Shown: one piece after another, positions 11,113-19,572 of the stretch
How the letters are laid out: every line of letters begins with the position of its first letter
Position numbering within the stretch: the first letter of the stretch is position 1
Assembly (NCBI RefSeq): GCF_022458985.1
Contig: NC_061775.1
Location: forward strand, 27,300,319 to 27,364,318
DNA length: 64,000 nt
Source: Mugil cephalus
Lineage: Eukaryota > Chordata > Actinopteri > Mugiliformes > Mugilidae
Reading direction: 5' to 3'
Translations under genes and position numbers: made by a program
Notes under the pieces: generated by a model
What the model was told of the DNA's origin: nothing
Database searches by the model: none
The model's input: only the letters and a program-made list of their open reading frames with translations

Positions 11113-11571
11113 AGTAAGTAGACACCGGAGTAAAAACAAACTCTAAATGTTAACGGAAAAGACGCCTATCACAGAACGCAGACACAGTCAGATAACCATT
11201 GAGGCGTTTGACTCGTATTACTCGTACTCGGTAAAAGTGCTCCATCCGTACCGTATACTCGTTTCAGTTGTGTATCCCGGATACTCAGCTGAAACGAGTA
11301 TTCGGTACGGATCGAGCACTTTGCATTTATGCTTTAGTCTCTTTACTCAAACAGTCCTTCAGCAGTACAACATTCATAGTTGTTTTTTAATGAAACATTT
11401 GTGGAATTCCATTGTACCACAATCAAACAAGCAGCATATAAATATTATGCTCTTGAGATCCTTCTCGGCGATACTTCAAACTTGTTCAGCGAGTTTCTAT
11501 TAGAGGGAACAGAACACAGAGTACTTCATTCATAACATTCATCGAATACCATTGTACTGCACCCAAAAAAC
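11113..11571 (+). promoter_or_regulatory. IFIT upstream module, copy 3b (proximal to gene C)
   Basis: Module directly upstream of the gene C TATA box, with the palindrome at 11,234-11,322. No consensus ISRE seen. Confidence 0.6.
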
Positions 11572-11624
11572 TCAGAATATAAAAAGGATGAAGAGAGTTG
11601 GATTCAAAGAGTCCAGAGAACTAC

Positions 11625-11653
11625 ATGATGAGGTGAGCAGCTGATTCCTGTTT

Positions 11654-11721
<68 letters not shown>

Positions 11722-13190
11722 GTCTTTGACCAATCCTTTTAGGTTCTAACACTGTTTCTCCACTTTACTGTTTTTCAATTTTTGTCTATTTTCGTCATCA
11801 TTCATCATCATTTCTCTCCTACAGATTATACTTTTTTTTTACCTTTGTCCCTTCCTTCCTTCTACTGTTATGATTTAATATTTCATTTTTTATTTGTCAT
11901 TTTATCATTTTCATCAGTGCTGCTCAGAGTCAGCCAACGTTGGAGGCCCTCCAGAGCCACTTTACCTGGGATCTGAATTTCAGCAGGTCCAAACTTTTCC
12001 GTTTCAGAGACAAACTAAAGGACATTGGCACCAATGAAGGAAACAGCTGGCTGGGTCACATTTACAACCTGCAGGGGTTCATCCACTATCAGCTGGGCTT
12101 CATTGAAGAGGCCAAGAGCTTCTTCAGCAGGGCCACTGAGGCCTTCCACCAGATGATGAACACAGTCTCAGATGGTCCCTGGTTGCTGGTGAACTACGGG
12201 AACCTGGCTTGGATGCATCACCACCTGGGAGAACAAGCAGAGAGTGAGCGTTACCTGTCAAAGGTCCACGCCCTGATGAAGGAGTACCCATCTCCATCTG
12301 AGGACCAGCTGCATCCAGAGATCTACGCTGAAAAGGCCTGGACCTTGATGACATTCTGTGAAGACAAAAAGCATCTGGCTGCAGAATACTTCCAGAGAGC
12401 CATCAGGATGCAGCCAGACAGGGTGGAGTGGCAGACCAGCTGCATGTTAGCACTAGTAAGTGTCTATAAACGCCGTGGCAATGAGCTGAGGTCTGAAATG
12501 AAAAAAGCCAAAGAACGTGATCCAGAGAACTTGTACCTTGCTGCTCTTTATCTTGAGGCATGTGCTCAGAGAGGAACAAACGTTAAAGAAGAAGCGCATG
12601 AGTTGGCCAAAAGGATTTTAAGTAGACCAGTTAGTAGCTACAGTGGTTTCACACCATTAATGACGCTGTACAAAACATTTTTACACAAAGATGAAGCTAT
12701 TATTTTGGCAGAGGAGGCTCTGAAAAGACATCCAGATGAGCGTCACCTCAAGAAGCATGCTGCAATCTGCTACAAAGAGAAGATCTTATCTCAAAGCGAC
12801 AGTCCTCTGGAGCCCAGCATGATCAACAGAGCCATCAGCCTCTCAGAGGAAGTCATTTCTCTCTATCCTGATTCTTCACTAAAAATGCAAATAACTCTTG
12901 CAAACTTATATGCAAAAGCCAAACGCCAAGATGAAGGGAACCAGATATTCAAAGATCTGCTAAAAAGGGACCTGGAAGACAAAGAGAAACAGATGGTTTA
13001 CAACGGCTACGCAAAGTTTTTGTATTTCAGCCTAAAGAAGGAACAAGAGTCGATAAAATACCACATGATGGCAGCAGAGATAACACAACAATCCTTCTAT
13101 CGGAAGGACAGCATCGAGAAGCTGGAAAAGATTAAAAAAAACAAATACGGAAGAGAAATAGAGGAGTTTCTGGCCAACCTGCAGCGCTGA
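11625..13190 (+). CDS. ifit: IFIT gene C (interferon-induced TPR protein)
   Basis: Coding exons 11,625-11,632 and 11,918-13,190, encoding 426 aa. It matches genes A and B over most of its length but changes in the last third: AESKRQ becomes AKAKRQ (several bases within nine), IPQQ becomes ITQQ and YRED becomes YRKD. All changes are near the 3' end, close to where the unit itself diverges (about 13,440-13,490). That fits a conversion tract or the edge of homogenisation. Frame intact. The TPR architecture is as in A. Confidence 0.96.
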
Positions 13191-13485
13191 GAGCTGATGA
13201 TAAAGATGGAACAACACTGGGGATAAATCAGGAAGATGTTGATTTTCACAGCCTGAGGAATAGGTTTAATATGATCCTTTTATTGAAGTGTCGAAGTTGA
13301 TTAAAATGTAACTTTTAGGGGAAATGATGTAAATGATGTTAAACACTTAAATTCTCTCCTGAACAATGATCCTGTTATCAAAGCCTGATGCAGTTTAAAA
13401 CTTATTTACTGATTATATGTTAATGTTGCTTCGTGTCATCATATTTTCTTATTGACCAAAGTCTATGAGTAACCTTCACTTTCTT

Positions 13486-14016
13486 TAACATTAGTGTTTT
13501 GTCCTTCAATTTCTTCCTCATGTTCATTCATGTATTTTGTTTTATATGAAAATATAAAAAAACAAACAAAATAAACAACAACCCTGAAACAAAACATGGA
13601 AAATAATAATAATAAAACCATAAGAAAATCCAATTAAGTGTTTAGTTTTTTCTGCTTCTGTGACAAAATCTTGATCGAACACAACTCTCTGTGCAGCTCC
13701 CAGGATTTAACAAACAATGATATGTTTATTTGTGGTGCAACTTTTTAAAAAAATAAACAAGAGGTAATTTAACATTTTGACATAAAACAATTAAGATATA
13801 CTATTAATACAAATATGAATATGATTAATTACACAAATAACAATGACAACTCATCATCACATATCAGAAAAATATTAAAGTCACTCTGAAGGGGATCAGC
13901 CGCCCAGCAGATCTAATCAACATGTGGAGAACAATAAGAGGGATCCAGAACAATAAAGTTATGAAGCAGTCAAATAATCCGGGAGAACTGTATAATTCTG
14001 TCATCATGTGACAATT
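13486..14016 (+). other. old IFIT-cluster flank (no gene)
   Basis: AT-rich 3' flank of gene C, followed by segments homologous to 625-808 and 1,175-1,320 but without the solo LTR. At about 13,850-13,860 the two sides are contiguous, giving an empty-site allele. The copy ends at about 14,010, where it is joined to a foreign IFIT 3' fragment. Confidence 0.7.
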
Positions 14017-14300
14017 AAACACCAACCAAGCTGCAGCTGATCAAATATATAGTGAACTGCTGGAAAGTGATCTGGATCCAAAAGAGAAACAGATGCTTTT
14101 TAACTACTACGCCAAATTTCTGCATTTCATTTGAAATGAGAGTCACAGGTCGATAGAATTTCACATGAGAGCAGCAGAGATACCACAAAAAATCCTTCTT
14201 TCGTGAAGACAGCATCAAAAATCTGGAGAAGATCAAAAATAGAAACCGAAGCAAGATGTGTGGAGAAATAGAGGAGTTTCTGGCCAACCTCCAGCACTGA
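14017..14300 (+). pseudogene. IFIT 3' fragment (dead), related to gene E
   Basis: About 284 bp matching the C-terminal coding part of gene E from about 23,388 (the NTNQAAADQIY segment) to its stop. The fragment lacks all 5' sequence. It has an in-frame stop where E reads FCRNES (CATTTCATTTGA) and an extra A in the CCACAAAAAATCC run, so it cannot encode the E C-terminus. Homology with E continues into the 3' UTR to about 14,530. Confidence 0.88.
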
Positions 14301-16280
14301 GAGCTGACAATAAAGATGGAACAACACTGGGGATAAATCAGGAAGATGTTGGTCTACATGCGCTGAGAAAGAAATCTGTAAAATCTCTCTGTAATCACTT
14401 GATTTTTGAATGTTGCTAGCATTTAATTTTTTGTTTAATATTTCCACAAGGCAGCGTCTCTATCTTTCATTGCTGGTTGTTCAACTGAAGAAAAAAAGTC
14501 TAGAAAGAACAACAAGGACAAAGTCAGAGAGTCAGAGCAGCTCCAATACATAATTCAGCCTGGAAGGTCAAACTGAGCGTTGGCCCGTTGCTGCTTGGTC
14601 TTGTTCTGAAAAATGGGCATTTGACCCGTAAATAACTTCCTAATTATTGCTGGTGCTGAGTATCACTGAATGGTCAAAGCTGAACAGTTAATTATGTTTT
14701 TTTTTGTGTTCTGCTTTTGAGAGAAATCCAGTCGTCTTTGTTTGGATGTGTTCAGTGTTCTATGTACAGTTGTTCTTTTACATTTAGTGTTCTTTTCTCT
14801 GAGCTTGGTCACGCCCTAATTATACTTTTACACTGTTTACTATGTGGCTAAAAGCACCGTAGTCAAACAAATGTTCTATGAGTTCAGTCTGTTTCCAGCA
14901 CGTGCTCCGACTTTCACCTGGATCACATTTGTTGTTGCCATAATAAAGCTGTTTCCAGATGATCTGTTAAACTCTGTGTTTTTATTTGCTTTGCTTATCA
15001 GTCTTAACTTTATTTCCATCAGTAAAAACATGCTGCTAAGATGAGTTCTGGACAAAGGCCACCCTGATGCATCAGTCAATAAGCAGAAAGGAGATTGATC
15101 CCCAAGTAACCCAAATGATAATCACACAGTTAGTCTTTGGGCTTTTTCCTTTGACATAGACCATTTCCTGTCCACTGGTTTCTACACTTAGAGCTGTGGA
15201 TGGTGATGTAGCTCTGCAAAACCCACAAAATGAGAACTAAGATCAGACATGAAAGGTCAGAACCTAAACTGAATAAAAGTGGCAGCATTCTTTTATAAAT
15301 TAGGTGATTAGGCACTGTTTATATTTTTTATTTTTTTGTCACTGAGCTCCACTCAGAAATATTGTTATGCTCCATAAGTACAAAAGAAAAATGAAACCAA
15401 AGTTGCGTGTTTCTGTTGCAAAGAAATGAAAGTCGACCAAGGCTGAACACATTAGTCACCATTAATTAACTCGTATCAGCTTAGAAGTTGAACATTAACC
15501 AGTGTTGACTCGTCCATCTCCCCAGACATCCTCCCTGTGAGGACTTTGTATCTCTCTTTAAAGTATAAATTCCTTGGGTGGGGGGAAGATGGTTGATGTT
15601 ATTTACTTCTCATTTTATTTTATGCTAAACTTAAATTGTTTTAAAAAGTCTGAGTTCACTCAAACTTGTAAACTAACTGTCAGTTATCATCTTTTTTAAG
15701 GTGAATGCTCATAATTGCAGATTTGCAGATTTCTCCATGCTGGCCCAACCGTTGCTAGAGTACATGTAGCATCAGACTGTGGCCTCATTTGACCTCCCAC
15801 ATCTCGTGGTTTTATATCTGGAGCTGGTGTGTAGATGCAGGTGGAGGCTCTGGTTTCCACAGTGGTCTGGTAAATCAGTGTCCTCTCCAAGGGCTGAGAA
15901 TCAGCAGCCTGGAATGTGATGTGAGTGGGCACTATGACGCTAATCCCCAGAAATGTTTTTCCTTTACTCTTTATTGTCCAATTTTCACAAGACTGCCTTC
16001 ATTGGATAATTCATGTCTTTTTTAACGGGCAGCTCAGATCATACTGTAGATCGAGGAGTCAGGGTCATTCGTGATGGAAGAGACTTGACTCAGCTGATTT
16101 AAGGTTGTGAATGTGAGAATGGATTTGTTCGTTAGACCTCAGCGTCTTGGCATGCTGAAGGAAGAAAGTCTGAGACAGAGGATTACACTTGGCAAAGAGA
16201 TCAGTTTAATTTGTCCTGTGAGTTTCTATAACATTTATAGCTGCTGTTTAGTAGAACATTGATGGATTTTATTGAATTAC
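14301..16280 (+). other. intergenic, IFIT C fragment to gene D
   Basis: No gene recognised. To about 14,530 it is gene E-type 3' UTR homology. An AATAAA lies near 14,942. Around 15,595-15,665 it shares a short segment (TTAAATTGTTTTAAAAAG) with 19,200-19,225 upstream of gene E, indicating that the upstream regions of D and E are themselves duplicates. The small open frames here are not supported as genes. Confidence 0.55.
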
Positions 16281-16295
16281 ACCCACTCAGCACCA

Positions 16296-16302
16296 TATAA
16301 AC
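16296..16302 (+). promoter_or_regulatory. TATA box of IFIT gene D, with degenerate ISRE upstream
   Basis: TATAAAC lies 48 bp before the exon-1 ATG. About 95 bp upstream (16,202-16,215) the stretch aligning with the gene E ISRE reads AGTTTAATTTGTCC, so the TTTCNNTTTC core is broken. An inducible element may have decayed, or another site may serve. Confidence 0.6.
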
Positions 16303-16343
16303 AGGATGAATACATGTGGATTCAAAGAGTTCAGACCAGTTAC

Positions 16344-18175
16344 ATGATGAGGTGAGCAGCTGATTCTGTTGCTATTTAGTTTAGTTTTTCTCTCCATTCG
16401 TCCTCTTTCCTCAGTTTTTATCTCATTGCCTTTTGTTCTTTTATTGTCTTTCACCAATTGGATTATTTTCACATTCTAACCTTTAGGCTGTTTCTGTCTT
16501 TTCCTCACTTCCTTCTCTCTTTTGCTCTTTTCCTCTTTGTCTTTCTTTGTTTTTCTAGATTTTCTTCTGCATTCATACTTTCTGTTTTTTTTAAGTCTTC
16601 CTTCCTTCCTTCCTTCCTTCCTTCCTTCCTTCCTTCCTTCCTCAGACTTCTTCATACTACTGTTTTATATTGATGATGTAATATTGGTCATTTTATTCTC
16701 TATCAGTGCTGCTCAGAGTCAGCCAACGCTGGAGTCCAAGCTGGAGGCCCTTCAGAGCCACTTCACCTCCTTCCTCAGACCTCATCTTATTACTGTTCTA
16801 TATACATGATGTAACATTTGTCATTTTATTCTCTCTCAGTGCTGCTCAGAGTCAGCCAACACTGGAGTCCAAGCTGGAGGCCCTTCAGAGCCACTTCACC
16901 TGGGATCTGGACTCCAGCAGGTCCAAACTTTTCCGTTTCAGAGACAAACTAAAGGACATCGGTGCAGAGGAAGGAAACAGCTGGCTGGGTCACATTTACA
17001 ACCTGCAGGGGTTCATCCACTATCAGCTGGGCTTCATCCACAAACAGCTGGGCTTCATCGAAGAGGCCAAGAGCTTCTTCAGCAGGGCCACTGAGGCCTT
17101 CCACCAGATGATGAACACAGTCTCAGATGGTCCCTGGTTGCTGGTGAACTATGGGAACCTGTCTTGGATGCATCACCACCTGGGAGAACAAGCAGAGAGT
17201 GAGCGTTACCTGTCAAAGGTCCACGCCCTGATGAAGGAGTACCCATCTCCATTTGAGGACGAGCTGGATCCAGAGATCTACGCTGAAAAGGCCTGGACCC
17301 TGATGAAGTTCTCTCCAGAAGAAAATAAGCTGCTGGCTGCAGATTACTTCCGGAAAGCCATCAGGATGCAGCCGGACAGGGTGGAGTGGCAGACCAGCCG
17401 AGTGATAGCATTAATAAGTGCCTATAAGTACTGTAGCAACGAGCTGGGAGCTGACATCTTGGAGGAAATGAAAAAAGCCAAAGAATATGATCCAGAGAAC
17501 TTGTACCTTGCTGCTCTTTACCTTGAGGAATGTGCTGAGAGAGGAACAGACATTGAACAAGAAGCACGTGAGTTGGCCAAAAGGATTTTAAATAAACCAG
17601 TTAGCAGCTACAACGGGTTCACACCGTTACTAAGACTGTACAGAATCCATGTATCCATGGATGAAGCTATTGATTTGGCAGACGAGGCTCTGAAAAGACA
17701 TCCAGATGAGCATTATCTCAAGAGATGTGCTGCATTCTGCTACAAATGGAAGCTCTTGCCTCCACGGGACAATAATCAGGAGCATGAGCCCAGCATGATG
17801 AACAAAGCCATTAGTCTCTGTGAGGAAGTCATTTCTCTCTATCCTGATTCTTCACTCAGAATGGAAATAACTCTTGCAAACTTATATGCAGAGTCAAAGC
17901 GCCAAGATGAAGGGGACCAGATATTCAAAGATCTGCTAAAAAGGGACCTGGAAGACAAAGAGAAACAGATGGTTTACTACACCTATGGAAGCTATTTATA
18001 TTTCAAGGTAAAACAGGAACAAGAGTCGATAAAATACCACATGATGGCAGCAGAGATACCACAACAATCCTCCTATCGGGAAAAGAGCATCAGGATCCTG
18101 GAGAAGATCAGATACAGAAACCATAACCGAAGAGAAATAGAGGAGTTTCTGGCCAAACTGCCAAACTGGGCATAA
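16344..18175 (+). CDS. ifit: IFIT gene D (interferon-induced TPR protein)
   Basis: Coding exons 16,344-16,351 (ATGATGAG) and 16,840-18,175, encoding 447 aa starting MMSAAQSQPTLESKLEAL. The second of two tandem acceptors must be used: the first (exon at 16,707) gives the same first residues but hits a stop at about 16,809. TPR1 is longer than in A-C by a seven-residue repeat (GFIHYQL, GFIHKQL, GFIEEAK). The C-terminus reads AKLPNWA because a deletion removed the usual ANLQR/H end and nearby 3' UTR, bringing a new TAA into use. The rest of the TPR stack is intact. Poly(A) signal AATAAA at 18,515. Confidence 0.93.
16599..16640 (+). repeat. TTCC microsatellite in IFIT gene D intron
   Basis: Pure (TTCC)n tract about 65 bp before the first exon-2 acceptor of gene D. 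It may act as an extended pyrimidine tract. Confidence 0.9.
16645..16839 (+). repeat. tandem duplication of intron end plus exon-2 start in gene D
   Basis: An intron tail (TGATGTAATATTGGTCATTTTATTCTCTATCAG-type) plus the first approximately 60 bp of exon 2 occurs twice in a row, with a period of about 133 bp. The acceptors fall at 16,706/16,707 and 16,839/16,840. The period is not a multiple of three, so the two acceptors produce different frames. Confidence 0.9.
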
Positions 18176-19380
18176 ATCAGGAAGATGTTGATTTTAACAG
18201 CCTGAGAAATAAGTTTAATATGATCCTTTTATCAAAGTGTTGAACGCAATGTTAAACACTTCTTAAATTCTCACCTGACCAATGATCCTGTTATCAAAGC
18301 CTGACGCAGATAAAACGTATTTATTGTCCCATGTCATCATTTGTCTTATTGATCAATGAGTAACCTTCACTTTCTTTAACATTAGTCTTGTGTTTAATCC
18401 TTTAATTTCTTCCTCACACTCATTCATGTTTTTTTTTTATATAAGAATGTCAAAATTAAAAAAAAAGTAAAAGAAAACCTGGAAACACATTTCAGTAATC
18501 CCCAAAATCACGACAATAAAACTGTAAGAAAATCCAGTTAACTGTTTTTTTTGAGAACTGTGGAAGTAGTGATGTTGGTCTCTAATGGTTAAACTGATTT
18601 TTCTCTCCACTGTTGTAGATACGAATAAATTTTGCTGTTTTCAGTTTTGAAGGAAACACACCAGTTTGAAAGGACAGGTTTCAGATGTATCAGAATCAGA
18701 AACAGAATCGGCTTTGTTGGCCAGGTATGTGAACACATACAAGGAATTTGACTGGAGTCACTTTGCTCAATGGTGCAACAAATAAAAACAACACTATAAG
18801 CATAAAAAAATAAAACATATGAAAAAAAAAATAGAAAAACAGCATGCATCTGTATTTAGTATATAGAGTAAATATGAACATGAATATGAAAGTATGAACA
18901 GTAGTATGTACAAGATGGTTGCACTATATATCCCATTGTACTTTTAACTAATGCCATGCCAGTATCAAAACTGTCAGTGGGGTTTTTATTCTTAAGTATA
19001 AATTATTTTAAGTATTAATTATTATTAAGTATTATTTTGCATTTTTTTACAGTACTAATAAGCATTGTTGAAGAATTTTTAGTTGGTCCAGTCTAGGTGG
19101 AAGCTTCAGGTCTAAGCAACATCCACATGAATGAATGCCAAAGGCTTCAATGCAAAACACTGAATTGTCACACGATGGCCAGATCATTTTATTTAATGTG
19201 AAGCTTAAATTGTTTTAAAAAGGCTGAATAGTGTGAGCGTGCGATTGTGCACTTTTGTGTGGAAAACTCATGCGTCAACATCCATTGACTTTAGTTTCCT
19301 CCTCTTCCTCTGAATCTCCGTGACTGTGTGTGTGTTTAGTTGCAGTGTTTTCCTCTCTCACTGCAGCTTCAAGGAGAACG
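18176..19380 (+). other. IFIT gene D 3' UTR and D-E intergenic
   Basis: No gene. The 3' UTR runs to about 18,540. A 'TCAGAATCAGAAACAGAATCGGCTTTGTTGGCCAGGTATG'-type segment at about 18,688-18,785 (described here in part) resembles the 3' tail of a common fish LINE. The rest is AT-rich promoter-distal sequence of gene E. Confidence 0.5.
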
Positions 19381-19392
19381 TGGTTAGAGATC

Positions 19393-19404
19393 AGTTTCAA
19401 TTTC
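19393..19404 (+). promoter_or_regulatory. ISRE of IFIT gene E
   Basis: AGTTTCAATTTC matches the interferon-stimulated response element consensus (AGTTTCNNTTTC), bound by ISGF3 or IRFs. It lies 180 bp before the ATG and about 117 bp before the TATAAAC box at 19,521. It is the only consensus ISRE I found near any IFIT promoter in the window. Confidence 0.7.
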
Positions 19405-19572
19405 AAGCCACTTTCTATTACAATAAACAGCAAATGGACCGTGTGCTCAACATTCTATAATTTATAGATGCTTTTTAGAAAAACATTCATTTTTATTGGC
19501 CCACACCCAACTAAGCAACATATAAACAAAATGAACAGAGATGTGGATTCAAAGAGTCCAGATCAGAGCTAC

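Larger units (their letters stand above)
9384..13485 (+). repeat. IFIT tandem unit 3 (3' end diverged)
   Basis: Third direct unit. Near-identity with units 1 and 2 holds through the gene and fades at about 13,440-13,490. There the sequence switches to a flank type resembling the 3' flanks of genes D and G (a TCCTTCAATTTCTTCCTCA-like segment). That switch marks the right edge of the recent amplification. Confidence 0.9.

Noticed and set aside
1-13485. CRISPR-like or satellite array
   Set aside because: Repeat units are 1.7-4.6 kb with genes inside, not short repeats with unique spacers.
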